DNA of 64,000 bases, taken from NCBI RefSeq assembly GCF_019399895.1, contig NC_091872.1:2426395-2490394 (forward strand), written 5' to 3'. A model generated the notes under the pieces. It had not been told where the DNA came from, made no database searches, and saw nothing but the letters and a program-made list of their open reading frames with translations. The DNA comes from Cardiocondyla obscurior. Its lineage: Eukaryota > Arthropoda > Insecta > Hymenoptera > Formicidae. The translations under genes and the position numbers were made by a program. Below are positions 52,870 to 63,513 of this stretch, piece after piece. Each line of letters starts with the position of its first letter. Within the stretch, counting starts at the first letter, position 1.

Positions 52870-54089
52870 AAGAAAATAATTTTTATTGTTACGATAATAT
52901 AAAAACGTTGCACGATTAATTTTTTTAATTCTGTCGCTGCTTTAATTACATTTTTTTTTTTGATAGTACAATAAGAGCTATATATATTTATTGAAGTTAC
53001 ATTGACTGTTACAAGATTTTTATTCCATTTTTATTTTTATTGTTGCAGGTTTACCAAACCCCAAACATTCGCGGATTGCATCGGGAACGAGCTTCCCCTC
53101 GGCTGGGAGGAGGCCTATGATAAATACGTAGGCGCCTACTACATCAATCATGTCAATCGTAAGTTTTTTCTTTTGCTATCTGATTGAGAAAGTGCCTGGG
53201 AGAACGGCCGGATACTTGCGATACGAGAAGTGATTTTATTCGGAATTTTATGTCACGTATCTGTGCCATAGCTGTGCGCGAGCGAATTTATGCACGTGTT
53301 TTCTTGCACGTTCGTTTTTCTGTTCGATGCCTTCGATTAAAATTGAGTTCGCAAAAAATAAAACATATAAATAATTTAAAAATAAATTTTGTATTAAAAT
53401 AATAATTGTTAGATATTATAATTAAAGTACATTTTCCCATTAATATATTAATCGCAGCGTATACGCCTGTTATAAATTCACGATACATTGAAATGAACAT
53501 TCAGCATAATATTTGATATTATATTTGATATACATTTGTATGTATGTACAATATTCGGTGTATTACGAATTCTTACAACGCGTTAAACCGCGCAGAGGTA
53601 GCGGGCGAGATAAAATGTGCAAAAAAGCCGCGGGCGACAGCCGACCTTAAAGCGCCTCACGCGATATAATATCAGTCGTAATATTCAGCATATAAATTCT
53701 TTTACAACGCGCTAAACATCGTAGGGGTGAGTTATTACACAAACAAGGTCAGGAGACCTTGCGCGATTTTGACTTGACGAATCCCGTATTCCTTTTCCCG
53801 GCGATTGAACGATACCCTGGAGCCTCCGTGCACACGTGACGTAGTACTTGCATCAAGTTTAGAGAAAGTCCGTCGTTGAAGGAGCGGAATAATAATCGAT
53901 TTATTTCGTAAAATCCACGCGAAGAATATCGGCCGATTGATGAACGAGGCGAGAATCTTTGTTTCAACCGTGTCATTGGTTTTAATATTTGCAGAGACAA
54001 CTCAGCTGGAAGACCCAAGGCTGGAATGGCGAGCCATTCAGGAGGCCATGCTACGCGATTACATGCAGACCGCGCAGGACGTACTCGAG
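37431..54089 (+). CDS. kibra: Kibra (WWC family), first three coding exons
   Basis: Scaffold that, with Merlin and Expanded, recruits and activates Hippo/Warts at the apical cortex. Exons: 37431-37558, 53049-53158, 53995-54089; phases 2 and 1 match, and the third exon ends in phase 0 at GAG|GTAAGC. The 111 residues cover both WW domains: WW1 (LPEGWDVAQDFDGKVYFIDH, ending TTWIDP) is wholly in exon 1, and WW2 (LPLGWEEAYDKYVGAYYINH, ending TTQLEDPR) is split between exons 2 and 3. WW2 has leucine in place of the second conserved tryptophan, as known for Kibra. Then comes the start of the helix RAIQEAMLRDYMQTAQDVLE. An in-frame TGA at 37425-37427 supports the ATG. Coiled coil, C2 domain and aPKC-binding tail must lie to the right of the window. 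Introns are 15,490 bp, 836 bp and at least 9.9 kb. Confidence 0.96.
41854..41887. repeat. GAAA microsatellite in kibra intron 1
   Basis: About seven GAAA units, purine only. Confidence 0.8.
44107..44132 (+). other. G-quadruplex-forming motif
   Basis: Four G runs of at least three (GGG-A-GGGG-AA-GGG-AA-GGGGGGGG) with loops of one or two A, on the sense strand of kibra intron 1. A 16-bp perfect palindrome follows at 44146-44161. Confidence 0.7.
52139..52390 (-). repeat. Copy 2 of the dispersed mini-exon unit
   Basis: Diverged copy of 6841-7090, lying inside kibra intron 1 but with its exon-like part on the opposite strand. Minus-strand ATG at 52215-52213 in the same GGAAGG context, 24 codons with the core R-P-G-T-G-I-L and S-N, then TAG directly followed by a donor (TTTTAG|GTAAAT, GT at 52140-52139). 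Relative to copy 1 it has a 9-nt (in-frame) deletion after the third codon region. The stop codon at the exon edge suggests decay, or that the frame is not used. Confidence 0.5.
52385..52465. repeat. Three tandem copies of a 27-bp unit
   Basis: Units start at 52385, 52412 and 52439. The first two are almost identical (core ACGTGCTCTCCTCACACGGA); the third differs at several sites. The period is a multiple of three, so the minus-strand frame shows a nine-residue R-V-R-R-A-R-V repeat. Copy 1 of the unit at 6.9-7.1 kb lacks this block. Confidence 0.85.
52693..52827. repeat. Foldback: 48-bp inverted repeat with 39-bp loop
   Basis: Left arm 52693-52740 pairs with right arm 52780-52827 with only about five mismatches; both arms include TTTAATTAATATGTCCAG. 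The loop (52741-52779) is itself CG-rich and contains TCTCGA/TCGCGA half-sites. It may be a small MITE-like or foldback element. The RNA would form one long, nearly perfect hairpin on either strand, which could feed the small-RNA machinery. No clear target-site duplication is visible. Confidence 0.8.
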
Positions 54090-57063
54090 GTAAGCGCCAA
54101 AAAGAATTTATCACCGCGTATTTCCGTTCGAAAACCGTTCGGGGCCCGTGAAAGCGGAATTGATCCGTCAATCCGCGCCGTGTCGATGAACCTCGCGCTA
54201 TCGAGATTGAAGCGGACGTGAGGGAAAAACTGGTGGAATTTCAACGAGGGTCGACGAGGGCGGCAGGAAGTCAGCCCGTGAGAAATCATGTTATTTCCGG
54301 TCATTCGGCGTACCCCTCGTGCACCACAAGCGCGACGGCGTAGATTAACACGCGATTAACCGCGTTCCGTCCCCCTGCATGTTCCTCGGTGGGATGCGCG
54401 TATTACATATGCACGCATGCACACACACGCGCGCGCAAGCAGATTGACGTGATTATGTCGCTGGGAAACTGGTGCATTTTCCTAAGCCTTGCGAGGAGAC
54501 CCTCGAAAACGATATCGCGTAACGGAGACGGCACCGATGCCTCCTTCCCGTTTTATTATAATTTCCTTACGTAATTTTTATGCAGTTTTGTTGGGAAATT
54601 GTGTCGACCCTGCGCGTGGTACATTTACACGCGTGCACACGCCGTTTACATTCTTAATACTCGTCGCGTTGCTGCGATACGTTGAACGTTTCCTCGGCGA
54701 TAGTTAAAGGACCGCGGCAGGTAGCTAATTCCGAGTGGTCGCGAGCGAAGAGAGGCACTTTGGCATTCTGTCGCTGACGCCAGTCTGGACCCGCGCCGGA
54801 ATGCTCCTTACGTCACGCGCAGTTGCGTTACGAATTTTTGATGGAATGTGCAGGTCAGAGAAGGGAAGGGGGAAAGAGAGAGCAAAAAAAGGCGTGAGAG
54901 AGGAGGAGAAAGGGAGGAAGAGGTACCGGCTTTAATCCGAGAGCAAACGAAAGATACGATAATAATATTTATCGACGGCGGTGGCGGCGACGACGCGGGT
55001 GCCGGGCGGGCGGGGAGGAATGTCGATGTACGGTATATTTATTTCGGGCGAAATGCTGCGGCCATGATGTCATCGTCGATTTTCGAGAGATTACCTATGT
55101 GGCTCAGGCCGTGCACGATTCTAGTTTCGGGATCCCTTGCGAGGTTCGAGAGAGAAAGAGAGTCTCTCCCGCCGTCGTGGTCCGTCGTCGTCTCGTCGTC
55201 TCGTCGTCGACAGCTGCTCTCCCGTCGTGACGCGCGACGTGAAATTCGCCCGATCTCGAAGAAGGAAGATATTTCAGCCGATTGCACAAGAAATATTCTA
55301 TATTTCCCTTTTTATCGTGCGGTTGAAATAAATCGATTAAAACGTCGCTCGCTGATGGGTTTCTTTTTCCTTTTTTTTTAAGACTGAGATCTTGGTAATA
55401 AACTTAAAAAAAATTAATTTCTTGTGAAAAATACATAAAATATTCGCAGATAAAAATATTTTGAAGTTATAACATTTTTATTTTAAGCTTTTTTTTTACG
55501 TCGAAGTAAAAGGTGTAATTTTCTTGTTGTAGTATAAGAAGGAAAAGAAAAATGAATGTGTAAATAAGGTAACTGGATGAAAATATAGACTAGGATATTT
55601 GCGGAATTCTTTTGGTGGGAAATAAGAGTTGGGTGCATTGTAGAAAATACAAGCTGACAAAGCGGGCAGCTTATTATGTAGAGGCTTATGTTCTTAGGGA
55701 GCTGACTTCCTTTTCAAGTGAGAACACTTATTATTGATAATGATTAAGGGACCGAAGTTGAGATCTTGAAAGTGCACTGCATTTGTTTGAAATACTTGAT
55801 TTTCGTATATCAGAAGGCTTGAAACGAGCCTGCGTGGCTATTTTAAAATTTCGGTATATAGAAGGAGAAATTAAATCGCCGTGCTTACATCTCTGTACCG
55901 GATAAGGCACATTTGTCCTCCTAAATTGGGCAAATTTCACGCTGTGCAGCCACGCGGAAAAGTTTGCAGACTAAACTGTTTCTCGCGTTTACGCACATTG
56001 CACGTACCTCTTTTTACGGAGTCTCGTATAGCTTCGAAGAAAATAAACTCAGTGTCTTAATTATCTCTTTATCACTCTCTTCTTATCTAAAAAAAAAAAA
56101 AAAAACGTAAACGTTAGCTGTCAATGTTAATGCGTGTGATTTTTTAAAAATATAAATTTTTACGAAACTGAAAAATATTCGGATTATTAGATTATTTTTG
56201 AGATTTTCTCGAACAGGAATTTTTTTTTTCTTTTTTAAAGACGACGATTTGAGATCTCAAAAGTGACGATTAATCTCGGAATCATCGAACTTATTGACCG
56301 TCTCACTTTTTTCGCGGTTGTCTCTTTTCCTCCAAGGGTCGAAATCTCTAGCGGCCATTTTAGTTTAATTGCGGAACTTCGAGTGCGAAGACGCGTTGCT
56401 AATCGCTCCGCAATTACGCGTATTTTCGACCGCGGATAGGACGCTCTCGCATTCGAATACGTGTCGACGTCGTAGACTCGGTAACGAACGATCATTTTCT
56501 ATACTCCTGTCATTCCACTCATCGTTCTGCGCTTCGTTTCGTGCCTCGAAAAAGTGCTTCGGAAAGAAAGGGTTATGTCGCCGGCGGAGCGCACGGAGCG
56601 TCCAACCTGAATTGCGCTGCGCATTCGGCATTACCAACCTGCTTCACTCGTCATCACCTTAAGCGATATTCAGCGAGTTCTGCGACCGCCACTGTCAGAG
56701 CGTGTGATCTGCATCTCGTCCGTTTTTTGTCCGAAAATTGATCGAAAAATCGAAGGTGAACTCTTGGACTTCGTTGTACATCGTAACCAGTTTATTGTGT
56801 CGAGATCAAGGACGACCCGAAGGAAGAATCCGGCGGAAGTAAATTTATACAACAAATGATCGTTCGTCGCGCTTCTTAATTTTAATCGTAAACATTCGCC
56901 GCGATAATCCACTGTCATTTTTACGGTCGTTCGTCTCTCGAGTGATAGTGTTAGTGATAGTGATGGTGGACCATAAAAAAAAGCAGAGTAATATAGTGGC
57001 TAGTGATATAAAGTACTACAACACGTCAGGATAATCCAGTCATATAAGGATAATACTGTCATA

Positions 57064-57084
57064 GAAGGAAGGAAGGAAGGAAGG
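57064..57084. repeat. GGAA/AAGG microsatellite
   Basis: Five perfect tetranucleotide units; GGAA arrays can bind ETS factors, but that is only a general property of the motif. Confidence 0.8.
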
Positions 57085-60000
57085 ATGTCCAATTTCGTCG
57101 GCCGTGAATCACTCAATTGTAAATATCCAAAAAATTAATATTAATAATTAATTAATGTTGAAACTCAATAACGCGCGCGGGGCGCGCGCTCTGTAATCTC
57201 TGCTGTGATATAAAAATAATCTTCGAATGAAATTTCCATTCGTTACAATTTCATGAGCTCTACTTCTTCTTACGCGGCGTTAATTTCGAAATTTCAAGCC
57301 GCTGAGGTATGTTAGGAACTTGGAGCATTCGTCAGAGCCTTTCGCGCTTTTATTCCCGCTTTTATAGTCGCGGGATTAAGCAACTCGAGATCGCTGACCG
57401 TGCGGCACAATGGTCAATAATTTATCGTTTGCGTCATTGATCCATTAACCAGTTTATTGAGTTTCTAGCGTCTATAAAATCCACCGCGTTTCGAGTGCGA
57501 GCGTGTTTATTGGGGTAAACATGTTTACGCGAGAGTGGTGCGCGCGTCCTCGGCCGGTGGATACATCCTTTCGCGTCACAAATTAACAAGCAACGCGGTA
57601 TAATCCTCGCGTTCGTATGTATGCGTGGGAAATAAGATATCCAAACCCAGATCGCTGCCAAGAGATAATGTGTGGGTTCTTACATTCTTAAAATTCTTGA
57701 AATATTCCGAGCAACGTTCCCATCAAAGATACACAACGCCGATACGGCCGCGGAATTTTTTTTTTTTTTTCCTTTCACACATTTCTCAAAACTCACGGAT
57801 AAGAGACCGCGGATTTCCCTTTTGCCTTTTTTTTTTTCTTTTTTTTTTTCTTCCAATTTTCCACGATAAATAATTTATAAAGCACATTCTTGCTCAATCG
57901 TTGCCACTCGATTCAAAGAGCACTTTTTTTTTTATATAATCGGAATTTCAAGGCATTACCGCGTAGCTCGCAAAGTACATTTTATTATCGCTAACTCTTC
58001 GCCACCTTTAATTTCACGCTGAATATTTTCGAAAATTAATTTTGCCCCAAGACCCTGAGTTGTCATCTTTAAGATAACATGTTTTCCTTAACGAGACGGA
58101 TATATTTTTTTTATCGTCGATTGCGCATTTTTTTCGCGATGGGCCCTTTTCGTTCTTTCGGGAAAAACGCGCGCGGCAGACTTTTTTCGCGGATGCGAAA
58201 TTTTATTTTCACGCTAAATCACGGTGCTTGGGAGTTTCACGTGAGGGACTCCGAGGAACTTCGCGGCTTCCTTCCTTGGGAGTTTCACGCGTACCTACAT
58301 ACGCGCCGTACGCATACGGTGCGTACATGCACGCGTGCGTGCACACTCTCGCGCGCGAGCGTAACGCGGAGAGCCGGGGCTTGCATTCCGATGCAAATAG
58401 CCCTCTCCGCCGCCCGTTCTCTTCTCTCTTTCTCTCGCTCCTCCCGTCTCCTCTCCGGCAGCATGCCGAGACTCTCCGCGCTCGTCCAACAACGGATAAA
58501 CCGTAGGGTCAGTAGCGTCTCATCGCGTTTCGGCGCAGCAAATCTTGCACGATGGAAATTTTGCCGTTTCGATGACGCAAGAAGAATCCGGTTAACTCTT
58601 ACGCACGCGAGCGGGAATATTATTGCGATTTTATACTTAATGATTTTCTGCTCTACTTAACTTTAAAACTTTTTTTTTTTTTTTTTTTCCTTTTTGTTAT
58701 TATTTTAATTCAATTTTTTAAACGTAGTATTTCGAGCATATTGTTTTAATCGACGTATGTTTCTTTATTATTATTGTTTTTTTCTTTCGTAAATTGTCGG
58801 GTGGGTTTTATTTAATGTATTTTTTCGACTTTGCATCAAGCCGAGGGAAGTCGTTTCTTTTCCTTCCTTCCTTCGACGGAATGACATAGATATGGATGAT
58901 TCAAGTGTTTGTCGCCGATGTATTTCAGTTGATTCGCACATAACATTGAAATTACTCCCATGCGTACATGTCGAGCGAATCTGCACGTGATACTTTTGTG
59001 CAGCATAATAAATCAATAATATCTGAGTCAACACGGCGTCATTGAATTTATGAGCAAAACGGGAGCAAAACACATCTCGCGCGATTCTTATATTTAGCCA
59101 TTTTATATTTCCCCCCTTCTTTTTTTTATTCCCGACACCGTCGGTATTTTTTTTTTTTCCAAAATTTATGATTTGTAATATTTTTCGGGTATACGAAACG
59201 ATATACTTTCTTTCGCTTATTGCCGAGATTTATTGCATTTTTATTTCTCGTATAATTTTTTTTTTCTCTCTACGACAATATTTTTTCAGAATTTATGCTT
59301 GAAATGTGAATAGAATACATTTGGAAGATTTATCGGTCGTGTAGATTAAAGAGAAATTTAATTCGCAAACGGCGCTTTACGGCGTCACATTTTCGTGCCC
59401 CCGGCCGGCGTGGCTCGCGAGAGGATTGTGACGTAACCGTCAGGAATTTTGAAAGTTTAGATAAGAATTCGCGTAGATGATTAACCTTGATTGAAAGAGC
59501 TTGCCTGAAGTTACGCCATTGCACCCCGGTCTCTTTGCTCCGCTACCGTTGCCGATCGGAATTAGCTTCGCGAAAAAAAAAATAGAAATAAAAAAAGAAA
59601 AAAAGTAACGCGGTCGAAATTGAGCAGCGTTAAAAATACGGACAATAAGCAGAAACGTAAATATCTATTATTACCCGCGTATCCACCTTCTGGACAAGAC
59701 GGCTATTTGTTCCTGGAACTAATCGCTCCACGGGATAATGGCATTTCAGCGTCTAGCGGTATCGCGTCTATGTACGATGAATGATTAGTAAAACCCATCC
59801 TCGAGTACTGAATAATTACCAAACCATAAATCTCGCGTTCGTTCCGTACGCGATCGCGGCTTATCTCAATCCGCGATTTCTACGGCACTCGCAGGCGTTT
59901 TCAAGACGTGAGAACGGGAAAAATTTACAGCTTCCAATCTCGTGGCGCACGAGGAAAAATATCAATGTCTTCTTAACAACGGACACTCTTCCTTTGACAC

Positions 60001-60589
60001 TTGGCGCCGAGTAATTATGACATAACGTTATTTAACGATCAACACGTGATTGTAAGATTGTAATTATAAAATAATCTTTTCGGCTATATTGAGCAGCATT
60101 CCTCGACTGTAACTAAGAATTAAAAACGTTAAGGCAAATAAATCTGTCATTTATATTTAAAAAAGAAAAAAAAAAAAAAAAAAATTAGTTACGACTCTTT
60201 CTCGCCGGCACTAATACACGCGGCAAAGTAAATCGGGATTTTGCGGTGAAAGTATCAATACTCTAGTATCGTGGTATCGCCAACATCCCCGTAATCCGTC
60301 GAGAGAGAAAGACTTGGAAAGTCTGGGCGACCTCGCGGTCCAGGAATTCCACGAATTTCGTGCGCCGTAACGTAAGAGCGTCCCTGGCTCGAATCTGACA
60401 TTTTTCGGACGGACAGACGGACAGGTCGCGCTTTGCCTGGTTTTGTCGGCCTCCTAGAGGCGTACGGGCCCCGTTTCTTACACCTCCACCCCGCCGTGTG
60501 CTGCGGGCCCGGTCCGGGGCCACGAGAGGAGGCGCGCAGCATCCCGCTCTTCTCTTTCTCTCTGCTTGGACTCTCTCCCCACCGTCCTT

Positions 60590-60655
60590 CCTCTTTCTTT
60601 CTTTCTCTCTTTTTCTCTCTCTCTCTTTCTTTCTTTCTCTCTCTCTTTCTCTCTC
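60590..60655. repeat. CT/CTTT pyrimidine microsatellite
   Basis: Pyrimidine-only for about 65 bases on the plus strand, with interleaved CT and CTTT units. It generates arginine/glutamate-rich frames on the minus strand that are not genes. Confidence 0.85.
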
Positions 60656-63346
60656 GGCCGGCTCTCCGTGATGCCCCGTCGAGAGGCAGCGAGATGCCAG
60701 AGGAATGTTAATTGCCATTTATTTTTGCCCGCTCGGCCCGTACCGCTCGTCGGCTCTCTCGCGCGGACAGATACAAAACCGATTATGACACCGCCGGAGG
60801 AAACTGCGAATGCCTCGATGCCGTAAATCATATCGCGGATCTCGTTCGAAAGCGCAGGTGCCCCGGACTTTGTTCGTTCTCCTCTCCACACCCGTTTCTG
60901 CCGGGTCCGTTCATCTCGATCCTTTCCGCCCGCCCGTTTGTCCGGCCGATCGATCGAATCGATCGGGGGAATTTCATTCTTTCGGCCGGCGTGTACGCGC
61001 GCGTCGCGTACGTTTTTTTCCCCCGCCGTCGGGACTCGTTTCCCGCTTGATGTTTCAACTTACGTGTGTCTCCCGCCTCCCCAGCGCGGCCGCCGTTCGC
61101 GGCTGCCAGCGTGAATCGCCCGTGTGCCAATGTTTCCCAATTTAAACCTTTTATTTCTGGCAAAAAATTCCGGGAAACGCACGAGATGCAGCCCGGGCGG
61201 CTGCCAAACCGCGGTGCGTGCACGCACGCAGGTACGGCGCGAAAAATAGCTCTTTTATCATCTTTCATATTGGAACTCGGAAACTTGAGGGATTCCCGGG
61301 AAAAGCCGTTCGCGTCGTCGGTTACGCGGGCTCGCACGTTATTTCGCCGTTTCGCCGAGACCCGATCTTTCTCCCGGGGCCGTCCGGGTGTAAGTTTAAA
61401 GCGCGGCAGGTAGAAGAAGTCGACGGCCAGCCTTGTCGTCCCGGCATTCTATCGGTTCTCCAAATCGCGCTCGATGCCCGCGCGCGCGCGCGGGTCCAGG
61501 AGGGTTGATCGCGGGTTTCGGGTTGACAGCCACGTCACGCGTTCCCTCGTCACTGACCAGACCCAATGATCCGCTGCACGAGTGTTCCCGGGACCGACGA
61601 AACGGGAAACGTCGCAGCGGCTCCTCTGCAAATAGGAACCGGCTCGGCCGTCTGACCTGTTGCACTCGAGACGCAACCCTGACAGGTGTGACGTTTTCCG
61701 CCCCGCCGGAGCTCGGGCCTCGGCGTATATCGGGCGGAATGTATCGAGTACAAATAATTGCATTTCCGAGATTATCCGAGGATTAACGTCGAAAATTGGG
61801 CCGCTACGCGTGAACCTCGAAGGAAGCTGTACGGCGGGACACCTTCGCCGACGTCTGGTCAGATTTGTTGCTCGGAGTTTATCTTATTGGATGACGATTG
61901 AACTCGCACTTTTCTCGAAGTCACAGACGAGACCGAGGTCTTTATCAGAATGCTAGATACATCTTCCGCGTGTCCACGTAATGCGCTACGTGTTTTATAC
62001 GTCCTCGCGACGATTCGAATTCAATAATTCCAAGTCATTGACATTGCTCGTCGACGAGACTAATAGTCCTTACCAATTTCTGCTGGCGCCAGTGTTATAA
62101 TTAATTACTGATTATATACACGTGTCGCGTACTTTTAACGACCACGGACGACGGAACTTCTGTTATACATCACTCCGAGCGATGAATATGCATCACCGTA
62201 GATGAACATCGTCAGATACGATCGCTATCTACTCGCATAAATAAAAATCGTCGATAAATTCCACCTGAAATAAATTGCCGCGTGTCGATTTGATTTTCTA
62301 AAGATTTTATTTGACAAAAAAAAAATAAAAAAAAAATAAAATAAAACCAAAGCCTCGCTTACTTTGTTATCCGAAAGTTATTAACGCGCGATTCGGTCCG
62401 AGCTTGAATTGGCTAACGAATCTGTCATTGACGGGACATTCGGCCGTTCCGCGAGGCACGTACGGTCCTCTCGTCGTCGACCACGACCGACGTTCGCAAA
62501 ATCACTCGGGACGAATTCTCGGTAGCGCGGTATGCAGAACGAACGGACGAACGCGGCGGGAACGAGCGGCGCTGGAATTCGATAAATGTGAAAGCAGATT
62601 CGTTCTTTGTAACTGGATCTCGGCATACGCCGCGTCGAGCATTGTGCCCGGCTCGTCTCACTTTTTTTTTTTTTTTTTTCCTTTTTTTTTTCTCCCCCCT
62701 CACACGCATTGAAAGCGCACATCAGAGATGTGCATTTATATGCCGCGGCGTTCCAGTTCGATTTCTGCGTCGCGACTTATCACGCGCGCGATCGGCGATG
62801 CCCCTGCGAAAGAATGCTCCGGCGACGCGTGCATAACAATCGAAGCGCATTCCTTATACCCCGCATACGCGCTACGCGGAGTTTCTATTGTTAACGGAAT
62901 CTGTCACCTCGAGGCAAGGTTTCTCTATCGCAATCGCCGGCCGCGCTGCCGATGGAATAATGAAGAGTACGCTTGACTTCTGAACCTTGAAAGAGGCGCG
63001 TTGATCTTTACCAATTTTTTTTTTTTTCTTTTTTCATTATTATTATTTTATTTTTTTCTGATTGCATTTTCTCTTTCCGCGTGAAATACGTAATAAGTAT
63101 CTAACCGCGGTTTCCGGCAAGGTGGAAAGATAACGAGAGAGTACAATTAAAGCCCGCTGACGTTAGAGTCCCCCCTGAGTCATTCGCGCGTCACGCTTCC
63201 AATTTCGAAGCGTTTCTGACAGATTGTTCGACTGCTCGCCGATTCATTCCGAAATAAAAATCGATCGGTCTGATAGCCCGGGAGATTCTGTACGATCGCC
63301 TGTGTGCCACTCGATGTAGCGTGGGTCGGCTTTAGGACGGTGACTT

Positions 63347-63513
63347 GGCAAGCGGCAAGCAGACAAGCAAGCGAGGGAACAGGCAGGCAAGCCGGGCAGG
63401 CAGGCAGGCAGACCAGGCAAGCAAGCAGGCAGGCAGGCAGGCAGGCAGGCAGGCAAGCAAGCAGGCAGGCAGGCAAGCAGGCAGGCAGGCAAGCAGGCAG
63501 GCAGGCAGGCAAG
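63347..63513. repeat. GGCA tetranucleotide array with GCAA variants
   Basis: About 165 bases of GGCA units with scattered GCAA and a few other interruptions. As the unit is four bases long, all frames of one strand encode the same R-Q-A-G repeat, and the other strand encodes A-C-L-P. These frames are by-products of the repeat. Confidence 0.95.

Larger units (their letters stand above)
37559..53048 (+). other. kibra: kibra intron 1, no nested gene recognised
   Basis: A 15.5 kb first intron, CpG-rich throughout with many T runs (38304-38327, 39378-39399, 46885-46905, 50652-50678). Large first introns often hold enhancers, but I see no decisive element. It contains a CCATG short tandem at 39766-39784, a GAAA microsatellite at 41854-41887, the G-quadruplex motif at 44107-44132, and the mini-exon unit, 27-bp repeats and foldback between 52139 and 52827. 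The frames here, such as 44894-45274, have no family features. Confidence 0.75.

Noticed and set aside
58079..58660. 193-codon open frame on the plus strand in kibra intron 3
   Set aside because: The composition is arginine/serine/phenylalanine-rich as expected from CpG-rich DNA, with no domain, no splice support and no conservation argument.
60263..60891. Arg/Glu-rich frames on the minus strand
   Set aside because: They are translations of the CT/CTTT microsatellite at 60590-60655.
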